Below, piece after piece: positions 1 to 11,225 of a stretch of DNA of 64,000 nucleotides; the stretch's first letter is position 1; every line of letters starts with the position of its first letter. Where the stretch lies: assembly GCA_026874595.1 (NCBI GenBank), contig CM049309.1:25359033-25423032 (forward strand), in the 5' to 3' direction. The DNA is from Sipunculus nudus. Taxonomy: Eukaryota; Annelida; Sipuncula; Golfingiida; Sipunculidae. Made by a program: the position numbers and the translations under genes. The notes beneath the pieces are model-generated. The model did no database searches. It saw nothing but the letters and a program-made list of their open reading frames with translations, and was not told the DNA's origin.

Positions 1-183
1 ATACTATCTGAATCTGAAAGTCTTTGTTCACAGACTGCAAATTGATAATGTCATAGTTGACCCCAGGATGATTTCAGTAGACAATCACCAGACACAGGAT
101 GTCTGGGAATACACTGCCTGCCAGCCAAAAAGTCTGGTCATGGCAGAAGGTCAATTCTAATAGTCAGCAGGCAGTCAATACAA
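1..183. other. Left flank, no feature seen
   Basis: Short flank before the satellite begins. No ORF, RNA gene or repeat was recognised. The last part (CAGCAGGCAGTCAATAC) already resembles the satellite unit, so the array edge is gradual. Confidence 0.5.
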
Positions 184-1410
184 CTAGTTATGTCAGCAGT
201 TACTGCTACTAGTAATGTCACTGTTACTAGTTATGTCAGCAGTCACTGTTATTAGTCATGTCAGCAGTCACAGCTACTAGTTATGTCACTGCCACTAGTC
301 ATGTCAGCAGTCACTGTTACTAGTCATGTCAGCAGTCACTGCTACTAGTTATGTCAGCAGTTACTGCTACTAGTTATGTCAGCAGTTACTGCTACTAGTT
401 TAGTCAGCAGTCATAGCTACTAGTTATGTCACTGCCACTAGTCATGTCAGCAATCACTGTTACTATTCATGTCAGCAGTCACAGCTACTAGTTATGTCAC
501 TGTTACTAGTCTTGTTAGCAGTCACTGTCACTAGTTATGTCACTGCTACTAGTTATGTCACTGTTACTAGTCATGTCAGCAGTCACTGTTACTAGTCATA
601 GCAGCAGTCACTGTTACTAGTTATGACAGCAGTCACAGCTACTTGTCATGTCAGCAGTCACTGTTACTAGTTATGTCAGCAGTCACTGCTATTAGTCATG
701 TCAGCAGTCACTGCTACTAGTTTTGTCAGCAGTCACTGCCACTAGTCATGTCAGCAGTCACTGTTACTAGTTATGTCAGAAGTCACTGCTACTAGTCATG
801 TCAGCAGTCACTGCTACTAGTTTTGTCAGCAGTCACAGCTACTAGTTATGTCACTGTTACTAGTTATGTCAGCAGTTACTGCTACTAGTTATGTCAGCAG
901 TCACTGCTACTAGTCATGTCAGCAGTCACTGCCACTAGTCATGTCAGCAGTCACTGTTACTAGTTATGTTAGCAGTCACTGTTACTAGTCATGTCAGCAG
1001 TTACTGCTACTAGTTTTGTCAGCAGTCACAGCTACTAGTTATGTCACTGCCACTAGTCATGTCAGCAGTCACTGCCACTAGTCATGTCAGCAGTCACTGC
1101 TACTAGTCATGTCAGCAGTCACTGCTACTAGTTTTGTCAGCAGTCACGGCTACTTGTTATGTCACTGCTACTAGTTATGTCAGGAGTTACTGCTACTAGT
1201 TATGTCAGTAGTCATAGCTACTAGTTATGTCACTGCCACTAGTCATGTCAGCGGTCACTGCTACTAATTATGTCAGCAGTCACAGCTACTAGTTATGTCA
1301 CTGCCACTAGTCATGTCAGCAGTCACTGTTAATAGTCATGTCAGCAGTCACTGCTACTAGTTATGTCAGCAGTCATAGCTACTAATTATATCTCTGCCAC
1401 TAGTTATGTC
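184..1410. repeat. 25-bp satellite, left arm
   Basis: Tandem array of a unit of about 25 bp built on ATGTCAGCAGTCACTG followed by YTACTAGTYAT. A shorter unit of about 18 bp (ATGTCACTGCCACTAGTC) is interspersed. Point variants are arranged in blocks that recur after several hundred bases, so there is higher-order structure. The arm ends at 1410, where an LTR retrotransposon is inserted; the same array resumes at 6218. Open frames across it are by-products of the unit sequence, not genes. Confidence 0.95.
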
Positions 1411-1593
1411 TGTCACGAACGGAGTAATCCAGTAAAGGAATTAACAACCGCAAAGGTTAACAAACAACTCTGGTTTATTCACATGCGTCCGGTTACACGG
1501 CCATCACGATAGACTGGTACATGTGCTCGGGCCGCTTACATCAAGGCGAAGCTAGCCGCTTACGACTATAAGGAAATCTTACTCATTATGACA
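1411..1593 (-). repeat. Element 1 LTR, 3' copy
   Basis: 183-bp direct repeat starting TGTCA and ending TGACA, giving the standard TG...CA ends as short inverted repeats. On the coding strand an AATAAA polyadenylation signal lies at 1474-1479. No clear TATA box was seen. It matches 6035-6217 except at position 1530. Confidence 0.95.
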
Positions 1594-1606
1594 TCTCCCC
1601 TCAAAA
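1594..1606 (-). other. Polypurine tract of element 1
   Basis: On the coding strand the bases directly before the 3' LTR read TTTTGAGGGGAGA, a purine-rich run of the kind that primes plus-strand DNA synthesis. It abuts the LTR without a gap. Confidence 0.8.
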
Positions 1607-2148
1607 TGATATGAAATATCTTTTAACCAATAAACCAATACATCACAAATAAAATATATATGTTGTTAGTTCTTTAAGCCTTACATGACCCATGTATGTC
1701 AAAATCTACTGTACTTATAGAGCAAAAATAAATTGCTATGAATTTACACTTATCAAGTCTTTTTCATGCTTTCTTTAGGTATGGCACTTAAACATGTGAG
1801 ACTTTAATTTCTAGGACATTCAAAGTAAAGACCGATACATGTCACCAATATAAATGTTCATGTAGAAAGACTGTCCACTTTGAATAGATGTATTGGGATA
1901 CATCCGCACAATGATGTAAGAATTACAATATGAAACATCCAGCTATAATAAACGAATTACACGGTTCATTGTTCTTTCACAGATTGTGATGTATGTCACA
2001 AAACAAACTTACACACCTACTTTAATTACAACCAAACTGTGAGACAGGGGTAGACTACCCTGACTCACTCAGAGAGCAGACAGGCATTATTCTGGCCTTA
2101 TCGTCTACTCACTGTTTCAGAAAAACTAACTCACATGTCCAATATTTT
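1607..2148 (-). other. 3' untranslated region of element 1
   Basis: AT-rich stretch between the pol stop codon and the polypurine tract. No second ORF such as an env was seen and no internal repeats were noticed. Confidence 0.6.
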
Positions 2149-4551
2149 CTAAGATTTCACAACTCTGCCAGCTCGTGTGGTATAAGGTACATTGGTCGAT
2201 TCAACAGGCATACTGGGTTGTGTATGGTCAAGGTCACTTGTATTTTCCTCGCCTGGAATTGGCTCTGAATCCCGGGTAGTGTCAGGATTCTCTCCCTGTT
2301 GTAAGTGTCGACGATTTCTGCGGTATGTTCTTCCATCAGAGAACTGTACACGATACGACCTTGGCGATTTAGCGGACTGAACAACTTTAGCAGGTTCACT
2401 CCATCTATCCTGTGTGTCATCTCGAACACGAACAAGGTTGCCCGGTTCAAGGTCATTAAGTGGTCTGGCAGAATACCTACGGTTATAGAAAAACTCATAT
2501 GCTTTCTTGCTCTGAGCATCTTTTTGGTGCACTGCATCGCGATCAATTTCTTGTGGGCGCACATTTTTCACCATTGTAGGCAGTGTGGTTCGAAGATTTC
2601 TATTGGTCATGAGCATGGCTGGACTCACACCTGTGCTTGTGTTTGCAGTGCTTCTGTAGACTAGCAGTGCCATGAAAGGATCGTCCTGTGCCAGTATTTT
2701 CTTGGCTATACCAACAAAGCGCTCGGCTTCTCCATTGGCTTGCGGATACATTGGGCTCGAAGTTACATGATTAAATCCATACTCCTGAGCGAACAAGCGG
2801 AATTGGTTGGACGAGAACTGAGGTCCGTTGTCTGACATGACCTCAAGTGGGATCCCCCATCTCGCAAATGTTGACTTGAGCTTGCATATCACACTGTGAC
2901 TTGTGCTATCTGGTAAATGTAAAATCTCAGGATACCGCGAATAGTAGTCGGTAACTATCAGGTAATTGGTCCCTTTAAATGTGAACAAGTCTGTAGCCAC
3001 TCGCTCCCATGGACCATCAGGCATAGGGGTGGTTTTTAATGGTTCTCTCCGCTGAGTATTTCTGTGCTCTTGGCAAAAATCACACTTTGCCACAAAACTC
3101 TTAATGTCTTTGCCTATGCCATGCCACCAAACACATGTTTCAGCACGTTCTTTAGATTTGTTTACTCCTTGGTGGCCCATATGAATTTTCTGGAGAATCT
3201 CGCTCTGTTTACACTCAGGAACCACAATTCTGCTATCATATAGTAACAGACCATGAGCAACGGAGAAGTGTTCTCGATACTGAAACCAGTCCTTTAGGGA
3301 TTCCGGAACATCTCTGGCATATTTTGGCCAACCTGTTAGAGTGATCTCGATAGCGGCACTAATATTTGTATCTGCGGCACTGGCGCACCGAAGGTCCTCC
3401 AATTTATCGTCAGTCACAGGCCAGGTTCTGCGTGTTAGCTGTTCATGGAAAGTAACTTCTTCAATTGAGGTTATGCTTTCAGTGGTATCCAACGGCTGTC
3501 TGGAAAGTGTATCAGCGACTGTCAGGGTTTTTCCAGGTGCATATTCAGCAACTGGGTTGTATCTCATGAGCCGTATTAATAGTCTCTGTACCCTTAGTGG
3601 TGCTTTGTTCAAATCACAGCTGTTAATCAGTGGAACTAAGGGTTTGTGATCAGTGACCAGTCTGAAGGAATGTAACCCATACAGGTATCTGTTAAACTTT
3701 TCGCAGGCCCAGGTTAGCGCCAAACACTCCTTTTCCACCTGCGCATAATTTCGCTCACTATCTGACAATGTGCGCGAGGCGTACGCTTTGGGTCTTCCAC
3801 CCTGCATGATGACTGCCCCGAGTCCATAACTACTTGAATCAGCTGTAACTACTGTTGGCTTCTGATGGTCATAGTAAGCCAATGTTGGAGCACTAGTTAA
3901 TTGTTTCCGAATTTCTCTGAAGGCCTCATCTTGTGGTTTACCCCATGTCCAAACTGTATCAGCTTTAAGAAGCTCATTTAGAGGATGTAGAATTTTGCTC
4001 AAATTCGGCACATATCCACCGAGATAGTTGACCAGGCCTAACAACCTGCGTAGTTCAGTGACATTGGTCGGTGGTTTCATTTCATTGATCGCTCTGACCT
4101 TCTCTGGTGATGGACTCATGCCCTCTTTACTAAATCTATGTCCCAGGAAATCTAGCTCTTCCTGTCTAAACACACACTTTTGCTTGTTCAATTTCAAGCC
4201 TGCATCAATGATTGCTTTGAATACACATTCAAGCCTAGCATCATGTTCTTCAAGAGTAGATCCGGCTACAATTATATCATCTTGGAACACGGCAATACCA
4301 TCACCTAGCCCATCAAGCACGTCAGACATACGGCGCTGAAATAATTCACTCGCAGACGTAATTCCAAATGGTAGTCTGGTATACATTCTTCTCCCAAATG
4401 GAGTCATGAATGTTGTTAATTTAGCACTGTTTTCATCAAGAGGTATTTGATGATAACCACTAGCGGCATCTAGTGTGGTGAATATTTTACATCCTTGTAA
4501 TTTTGTAGCGATATCTTCAATTGTCGGTAGTGTATAGCGCTCACGCTTCAC
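2149..4551 (-). CDS. pol: Pol of element 1: RT, RNase H, integrase (5' part in another frame)
   Basis: 800 codons open from a GTG, which is not a natural start: the frame simply enters here after a shift inside RT. Residue numbers are from that point. RT: catalytic Asp28 in the TTLDAASGYHQI block, LPFG at 60-63, and FQDD at 89-92 in place of the usual YxDD. RNase H: Asp238, Glu275, Asp301 and Asp347 all present. Integrase zinc finger: His457, His460, Cys490, Cys493. Integrase core: Asp521, Asp574 and Glu610 with the D-35-E spacing. The C-terminal tail ends in a TTRAGRVV stretch typical of these proteins. All catalytic residues I can identify are intact, so the only visible lesion is the frame change against the upstream ORF (4560-6011). 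The products would copy the RNA into DNA and integrate it. Confidence 0.93.
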   Translation of the reverse strand: MKRERYTLPTIEDIATKLQGCKIFTTLDAASGYHQIPLDENSAKLTTFMTPFGRRMYTRLPFGITSASELFQRRMSDVLDGLGDGIAVFQDDIIVAGSTLEEHDARLECVFKAIIDAGLKLNKQKCVFRQEELDFLGHRFSKEGMSPSPEKVRAINEMKPPTNVTELRRLLGLVNYLGGYVPNLSKILHPLNELLKADTVWTWGKPQDEAFREIRKQLTSAPTLAYYDHQKPTVVTADSSSYGLGAVIMQGGRPKAYASRTLSDSERNYAQVEKECLALTWACEKFNRYLYGLHSFRLVTDHKPLVPLINSCDLNKAPLRVQRLLIRLMRYNPVAEYAPGKTLTVADTLSRQPLDTTESITSIEEVTFHEQLTRRTWPVTDDKLEDLRCASAADTNISAAIEITLTGWPKYARDVPESLKDWFQYREHFSVAHGLLLYDSRIVVPECKQSEILQKIHMGHQGVNKSKERAETCVWWHGIGKDIKSFVAKCDFCQEHRNTQRREPLKTTPMPDGPWERVATDLFTFKGTNYLIVTDYYSRYPEILHLPDSTSHSVICKLKSTFARWGIPLEVMSDNGPQFSSNQFRLFAQEYGFNHVTSSPMYPQANGEAERFVGIAKKILAQDDPFMALLVYRSTANTSTGVSPAMLMTNRNLRTTLPTMVKNVRPQEIDRDAVHQKDAQSKKAYEFFYNRRYSARPLNDLEPGNLVRVRDDTQDRWSEPAKVVQSAKSPRSYRVQFSDGRTYRRNRRHLQQGENPDTTRDSEPIPGEENTSDLDHTQPSMPVESTNVPYTTRAGRVVKS

Positions 4552-4559
4552 AGCTCTGT

Positions 4560-6011
4560 TTAGTTGTCTGAGATCGACGCATTAGGTACATCGCCATTCT
4601 TCTTGAGAGTAACGGCCATAGGGGCGCACCAATCAGTAGGCTCTGTAATTTCTTTGATCACGCCTAATCGCTCCATGCGCTGCAATTCTTGTTGAACTTT
4701 ATCCATCAATGGAATGGCGACTCTCCTTGCAGCAGCAACATGATATGGTTGCACATCATCACGGAGTTGAATTTTGTAAGGTTCACCTTTCATCTCACCT
4801 ATCTCACCAAATACCTGCTCTGTGAGATCTGTCTTGCACTCATCAACATTTAATGTGAGGATGCCTAGTTTCATGCTCATGCCTCTACTCAATAAATTTC
4901 CAGTGCAATCAGCTTCATAGATAGTCTCTCTGAAGTGGCGCCCTCTATACTTAGTTTTGGCCCTGAAAACTCCATGACATGGAAGTCTAGATCCAGCAGC
5001 TGTTTTCAGTTCATTATCCGTTGGCTTTAATTTAGGTTGAATTGGCATGGTCTCATACGTTTCTTTTGAAATTACAGTAACGTCTGCTCCGCAATCAATC
5101 TTAAATGTTGTATTGCAACCCTTGATTGGCAATGTCACCAGCCACGGCATTTGTGCTATGTTAGTATTCACAGTATCCAGCAAAAATGGCTGCGATGAAT
5201 GACTGGAAACTTCACGAATGTTGCTAGATTTTGTGTCCTTGGCATTTCTGTTTACACGGGTGCGACAACATATAGCAAAATGTCCGCGTTTTCTGCATTT
5301 TCTACATTCTGCTCTAAATGCAGGACACTGACCTCTGGGATGAATTTTATTACATCTCCCACATGGGCTTTGACTACGTGTTGATGAATGACTGAATGCA
5401 GCCGGCTTTTGTCTGTGCGGTCTGTTATATCTGGCAAAGGAATTTCTTTTAATCTCATCAAGGCCCTTAGCACGGTTATCATGCTGCTGTGCTGACACCT
5501 GCACCTGTATTTGCTCATGATGCCTAGCAATTTCTATTGCCGTATCTAAAGTCAAATCACTACGGAACTGAAGATCTTTAGACAACTGCTTGTCTCTTAA
5601 TCTGACAACGAGCCTGTCCCGTATATTTTCATTCTTATTGGCCTTAAAATCACACTTAGCCGCGAGGTCGTACAGGGCTCTGACGAACGCCTCCACATGT
5701 TCACCCTCCGCTTGACATCGTTGATTAAACAGTGCACGTTCATGAATATAGTTTGGGGTAGGGGAGAAATGATGATCGAATTTATCTAGCACAATTTCAA
5801 AGTCTTCCTGGCTTTTCTCGTCGAGACTGAACGATTCTAGTAAAGTTTCGGCCTCCGGCCCCATCGTGTACACTAAAGTGCTTACCTGCACGGCGCCATC
5901 GTCTTTATGAAGTTTACTGGCCAGCCGGTACCGCTGAAAACGTTTCTTCCATTCAAGCCAGTTATGCGGGCTTGTAAAGTCCAGAGGCTCTGGTGGGTCA
6001 AGCTTGGCCAT
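4560..6011 (-). CDS. gag-pro: Gag-protease and RT N-terminus of element 1
   Basis: 483 codons from an ATG about 23 bp inside the 5' LTR boundary. The N-terminal 170 residues look like a gypsy gag capsid region. Two CCHC-type zinc knuckles span residues 217-249 (CGRC...C and CRKC...C). The retropepsin active site is at 306-310 and reads DCGAD, where families normally have D-T/S-G, so the residue after the catalytic Asp is Cys. From about 420 the protein runs into the RT fingers (ending near LKKNGDV, residues 470-475), then changes to unrelated residues and stops. The correct RT frame continues in the next ORF, one base out of register, within about 25 bp. A shift in the middle of RT is not where programmed frameshifts normally sit, so I read it as a mutation or assembly error. 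Confidence 0.92.
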   Translation of the reverse strand: MAKLDPPEPLDFTSPHNWLEWKKRFQRYRLASKLHKDDGAVQVSTLVYTMGPEAETLLESFSLDEKSQEDFEIVLDKFDHHFSPTPNYIHERALFNQRCQAEGEHVEAFVRALYDLAAKCDFKANKNENIRDRLVVRLRDKQLSKDLQFRSDLTLDTAIEIARHHEQIQVQVSAQQHDNRAKGLDEIKRNSFARYNRPHRQKPAAFSHSSTRSQSPCGRCNKIHPRGQCPAFRAECRKCRKRGHFAICCRTRVNRNAKDTKSSNIREVSSHSSQPFLLDTVNTNIAQMPWLVTLPIKGCNTTFKIDCGADVTVISKETYETMPIQPKLKPTDNELKTAAGSRLPCHGVFRAKTKYRGRHFRETIYEADCTGNLLSRGMSMKLGILTLNVDECKTDLTEQVFGEIGEMKGEPYKIQLRDDVQPYHVAAARRVAIPLMDKVQQELQRMERLGVIKEITEPTDWCAPMAVTLKKNGDVPNASISDN

Positions 6012-6017
6012 GCTAAA

Positions 6018-6034
6018 TTATTGCGCTGCCACCA
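6018..6034 (-). other. Primer binding site candidate of element 1
   Basis: Directly after the 5' LTR the coding strand reads TGGTGGCAGCGCAATAA. A start with TGG next to the LTR fits pairing with the CCA end of a tRNA. The tRNA was not identified. Confidence 0.65.
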
Positions 6035-6217
6035 TGTCACGAACGGAGTAATCCAGTAAAGGAATTAACAACCGCAAAGGTTAACAAACAACTCTGGTTT
6101 ATTCACATGCGTCCGGTTACACGGCCATCACGATAGACTGGTACATGTGCTCGAGCCGCTTACATCAAGGCGAAGCTAGCCGCTTACGACTATAAGGAAA
6201 TCTTACTCATTATGACA
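6035..6217 (-). repeat. Element 1 LTR, 5' copy
   Basis: Second 183-bp LTR, from which the element would be transcribed on the minus strand. AATAAA on the coding strand is at 6098-6103. It is followed on the plus strand by the target duplication ATGTC at 6218-6222. Confidence 0.95.
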
Positions 6218-9200
6218 ATGTCAGCAATCACTGTTACTAGTCATGTCAGCAGTCACAGCTACTAGTTATGTCACTGCCACTAGTCATGTCAGCAGTCACT
6301 GCCACTAGTCATGTCAGCAGTCAATGTTACTAGTTATGTCAGCAGTCACTGCTACTAGTCATGTCAGCAGTCACTGCTACTAGTTTTGTCAGCAGTCACA
6401 GCTACTTGTTATGTCACTGCTACTAGTTATGTCAGGAGTTACTGCTACTAGTTATGTCAGTTGTCATAGCTACTAGTTATGTCACTGCCACTAGTCATGT
6501 CAGCAGTCACTGTTACTAGTCATGTCAGCAGTCACTGCTACTAGTTATGTCAGCAGTTACTGCTACTAGTTATGTCAGCAGTTACTGCTACTAGTTATGT
6601 CACTGCTACTAGTTATGTCAGGAGTTACTGCTACTAGTTATGTCAGTAGTCATAGCTACTAGTTATGTCACTGCCACTAGTCATGTCAGCGGTCACTGCT
6701 ACTAATTATGTCAGCAGTCACAGCTACTAGTTATGTCACTGCCACTAGTCATGTCAGCAGTCACTGTTAATAGTCATGTCAGCAGTCACTGCTACTAGTT
6801 ATGTCAGCAGTCATAGCTACTAATTATATCTCTGCCACTAGTTATGTCAGCAATCACTGTTACTAGTCATGTCAGCAGTCACAGCTACTAGTTATGTCAC
6901 TGCCACTAGTCATGTCAGCAGTCACTGCCACTAGTCATGTCAGCAGTCAATGTTACTAGTTATGTCAGCAGTCACTGCTACTAGTTATGTCACTGTTACT
7001 AGTCATGTCAGCAGTCACTGTTACTAGTCATGTCAGCAGTCAAAGCTACTAGTTATGTCACTGTTACTAGTCATGTCAGCAGTTATTGTTACAAGTCATG
7101 TCAGCAGTACCTGTTACTAGTCATGTCAGCAGTCACAGCTACTAGTTATGTCACTGCCACTAGTCATGTCAGCAGTCACTGCCACTAGTCATGTCAGCAG
7201 TCAATGTTACTAGTTATGTCAGCAGTCACTGCTACTAGTCATGTCAGCAGTCACTGCTACTAGTTTTGTCAGCAGTCACAGCTACTTGTTATGTCACTGC
7301 TACTAGTTATGTCAGTTGTCATAGCTACTAGTTATGTCACTGCTACTAGTTATGTCAGCAGTTACTGCTACTAGTTATGTCAGCAGTTACTGCTACAAGT
7401 TTTGTCAGCAGTCATAGCTACTTATTATATCTCTGCCACTAGTTATATCAGCAATCACTGTTACCTTTCATGTCAGCAGTCACAGCTACTAGTTATGTCA
7501 CTGTTACTAGTCATGTCAGCAGTCACTGTTTTTAGTCATGTCAGCAGTCACAGCTACTAGTTATGTCACTGTTACTTGTTATGTCAGCAGTCACTGTTGC
7601 TAGTTATGTCACTGCTACTAGTTATGCCAGCAGTCACTGCTACTAGTTATGTCACTGTTACTAGTCATGTCAGCAGTCACTGTTACTAGTCATGTCAGCA
7701 GTCACAGCTACTAGTTATGTCACTGTTACTAGTCATGTCAGCAATTATTGTTACAAGTCATGTCAGCAGTCCCTGTTACTAGTCATGTCAGCAGTCACAG
7801 CTACAAGTTATGTCACTGTTACTAGTAATGTCAGCAGTTAATGCTACTAGTATGTCAGCAGGCACAGCTACTAGTCATATCACTGCCACTAATCATGTCA
7901 GCAGTTACTGTTACTAGTCATGTCAGCAGTCACTGTTACTAGTCTTGTCAGTCACTGCTACAAGTCATGTCAGCAGTCACAACTACTAGTTATGTCACTG
8001 CCACTAGTCATGTCAGCGGTCATGTTACTAGTCATATCAGCATTTACTGTAACTAGTCATGTCAGCAATCACAGCTACCAGTTATGTCACTGTTACTAAT
8101 CATGTCAGAAGTTACTGCTACTAGTTTTTTCAGCAGTTACTGCTACTAGTTATGTCAGCAGTTACTTCTACTAGTTATGTCAGCAGTCATAGCTACTAGT
8201 TATGTCACTGCCACTAGTCATGTCAGCAGTCACTGCTACTAGTTATGTCAGCAGTCACAGCTACTAGTTATGTGACTGCCACTAGTCATGTCAGCAGTCA
8301 CTGTTACTAGTGATGTCAGCACTCACTCCTACTAATTATGTCAGCAGTTACTGCTACTAGTTATGTGAGCAGTTACTGTTACTAGTCATGTCAGCAGTCA
8401 CTGTTACTAGTCTTGTCAGCAGTCATAGCTACTAGTTATGTCACTGCCACTAGTCATGTCAGCAGTTACTGTTACTAGTTATGTTACTGCCTCTATTCAT
8501 GTCAGCAGTCACTGCTACTAGTTATATCAGCTGTTACTGTTACTAGTCATGTCAGCAGGTACTGTTACTAGTCATGTCAGCAGTCACTGCTACTAGTTAT
8601 GCCCGCAGTTACTGTTACTAGTCATGTCAGCAGTCACTGTTACTAGTCATGTCAGCAGTCACTGCTACTAGTTATGTCAGCAGTTACTGTTACTAGTCAT
8701 GTCAGCAGTCACTGTTACTAGTCATGTCAGCAGTCACAGCTACTAGTTATGTCACTGCCACTAGTCATGTCAGCAGTCACTGTTACTAGTCATGTCAGCA
8801 GTCACAGCTACTAGTTATGTCACTGCCACTAGTCATGTCAGCAGTCACTGTTACTAGTCATGTCAGCAGTCACTGCTACTAGTTATGTCAGCAGTTACTG
8901 TTACTAGTCATGTCAGCAGTCACTGTTACTAGTCATGTCAGCAGTCACAGCTACTAGTTATGTCACTGCCACTAGTCATGTCAGCAGTCACTGTTACAAG
9001 TCATGTCAGCAGTCACTGCTACCAGTTATGTCACTGCCACAAGTCATGTCAGCAATCACTTTTACTAGTCATGTCAGCAGTCACTGCTTCTACTTATGTC
9101 AGCAGTTACTGATATTAGTTATGTCAGCAGTTACTGTTACTAGTCATGTCAGCAGTCACAGCTACTACTTATGTCAGCAGTTACTGTTACTAGTCATGTC

Positions 9201-10063
9201 GGCAGTCACTGCTACTAGTCATGTCAGCAGTTACTGTTACTAGTCATGTCAGCAGTCACTGCTACTAGTCATTTCAGCAGTCACTGTTACTAGTCATGTC
9301 AGCAGTCACAGCTACTAGTTATATCACTGCCACTAGTCATGTCAGCAGTCACTGTTACTAGTCATGTCAGCAGTCAAGGCTACTAGTTATGTCACTGCTA
9401 CTAGTCATGTCAGCAGTCAATGTTACTTATCATGTCAGCAGTCACAGCTACTAGTTATGTCAGCAGTTACTGTTACTAGTCATGTCAGCCGTCACTGCTA
9501 CTAGTTATGTCAGCAGTAACTGTTTCTAGTCATGTCAGCAGTCACTGTTCCTAGTCATGTCAGCAGTCACAGCTACTAGTTATATTACTGCCACTAGTCA
9601 TGTCAGCGATCACTGTTACAAGTCATGTCAGCAGTCACAGCTACCAGTTATGTCACTGCCACAAGTCATGTCAGCAATCACTGTTACTAGTCATGTCAGC
9701 AGTCACTGCTTCTACTTATGTCAGCAATTACTGATATTAGTTATGTCAGCAGTTACTGTTACTAGTCATGTCAATAGTCACAGCTACTACTTATGTCAGC
9801 AGTTACTGTTACTCGTCATGTCAGCAGTCACAGCTACTAGTTATATCACTGCCACTTGTCATGTCAGCAGTCACTGTTACTAGTCATGTCAGCAGTCAAG
9901 GCTACTAGTTATGTCACTGCCACTAGTCATGTCAGCAGTCACTGTTACTTATCATGTCAGCAGTCACTGCTACTAGTTATGTCAGCAGTTAATGCTACTA
10001 GTTATGTCAGCAGTTACTGCTACTAGTTATGTCAGCAGTCACTGCTACTAGTCATGTCAGCAG
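6218..10063. repeat. 25-bp satellite, right arm
   Basis: Continuation of the array from 184-1410. Blocks of variant units repeat: the block at about 1153-1410, just left of element 1, recurs at about 6600-6847, and the block at 6218 onward recurs from 6843 and partly again from about 7130. With element 1 removed, the higher-order period is about 630 bp. The array ends near 10063 (GTCAGCAGTT), followed by unrelated AT-rich sequence. Frames of about 100 codons at 8935-9243 and 9557-9883 come from the repeat unit and are not counted as genes. Confidence 0.95.
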
Positions 10064-10110
10064 TTAAACTCTTCTTAATACTGAATTGAATTTCTTTTGT
10101 TCAGCCATAA

Positions 10111-11165
10111 TTGTATCGCCAGACATAGTCTGGAGATACTATGGTTTAGGCACGGTTGCGCCGCCGCCGCCGCAGAGATTTCTTTTGGACACGATAACTC
10201 AAAAAATATTTGAAGGATCTTTTTCAAACTTGACACATTTATAGATATAGGTACGAGGACGAAGGCTATTTAAAATGGGGTCATGACCTCAACTAGGAGA
10301 GTGACCTTGACCTTGAATAGATCCATTTTTGGGGAAAATCACACAAATTCTTAAATATCTCAAGAAATCTTTCATGGATTTATCCAAAAATCAAGTTGGA
10401 CAAAGATCTTGGATAGTGATGTCATGTACCGGAAACTGGTGGTGCCATCTAGTGTCCTTTTCTTGTTTTTGTGCTGTCTAATACCCCCATCATTGCCACT
10501 TGACAGTACTCTTAGCATCACAAGTCAAAAACTGATTGACAGATTTCTTTAATATTATGCATGTACATAGGTATGGGTTATGGGATGATGTATATTAAAA
10601 TTGGGGTCATGACCTTTCCTTTGAGAGTGGCTTTGACCTTGAATATTACCATATATGGTGAAAATCACATAAAATCATGAATATCTTAAAAAGGGATGCA
10701 TGGATTGGTCCAAAAATCAAGTTGACGGAAGATCTTGGATAGTTTTGTCTTTTGCAGAAGATAGGTGGCGCCACCTGTTGTCCTTTTTTTGTTTTTTTGC
10801 GCCTTTGAATACCCAATCATTGCCACTTGACAGTATATACTGTGAGCATTATTAGTCAAACAGTAATGGACAGATTTCTTTCATGTTATGCATGTATATA
10901 GATATGGTTTATGGAATCAGGTATATTTAATTTTAAATTTAATTTTAAAATTTAATTTAATTTAAATTATTTTTTTTTAATTTAATTTTTTTTTTCAAAT
11001 GTTGGATATTTTGGAAGGCAGTTTATTGATTTGGGGTCATGACCGTGACTATGAGAGTGACCTTGACCTTGAATATTCCCATATTTGGTGAAAAACATAA
11101 AAACATAAAACCTCATTTGTCTGGCGATACTATGGCACCAGCGGTGCCAAGAAATGTCTAGTTGG
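10111..11165 (+). repeat. Dispersed repeat headed by a GTATC hairpin, with 327-bp internal tandem units
   Basis: It opens with a 12-bp stem, GTATCGCCAGAC (10113-10124) and GTCTGGAGATAC (10128-10139), around loop ATA, followed by ACTATGG and a GCCGCCGCC run. The body holds about three diverged units of about 327 bp, each with TGACCTTGACCTTGA or a variant and two with a GGTGGCGCCACCT-type core (10440, 10764). It closes with a second GTCTGGCGATACTATGG, the palindrome GGCACCAGCGGTGCC (11134-11148) and TCTAGTT. A 70-bp AT-only stretch lies at 10920-10990. There is no coding capacity, so it looks like a non-autonomous repeat. Confidence 0.75.
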
Positions 11166-11225
11166 TTTGTATCTATCTATTTAAAAAATTCACAAAGAGT
11201 ATTATTTAAATTTGTATACTTCTGA

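Larger units (their letters stand above)
1411..6217 (-). mobile_element. Ty3/gypsy LTR retrotransposon (element 1)
   Basis: Complete insertion of 4,807 bp read on the minus strand. It has two 183-bp LTRs, a primer-binding-site candidate, gag-protease-RT-RNase H-integrase coding sequence and a polypurine tract. It is flanked by a 5-bp target duplication ATGTC (1406-1410 and 6218-6222). The two LTRs differ at one position I can see (1530 against 6154), which implies a recent insertion. Domain order, with integrase after RNase H, is the ordinary Ty3/gypsy order. The protein style (two gag zinc knuckles, K02A2.6-like pol) is common in animal genomes. The coding region changes frame near 4555-4580 inside RT, so this copy is probably not autonomous. 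The assignment to Ty3/gypsy is firm; the clade is not resolved. Confidence 0.95.

Noticed and set aside
8935-9883. Open frames of 102-108 codons in the 25-bp satellite
   Set aside because: They follow the repeat unit exactly, have no independent start context and no recognised domain.
184-10063. CRISPR-like array of regular short repeats
   Set aside because: Units are contiguous with no unique spacers, the units vary, and the genome is eukaryotic; it is a satellite.
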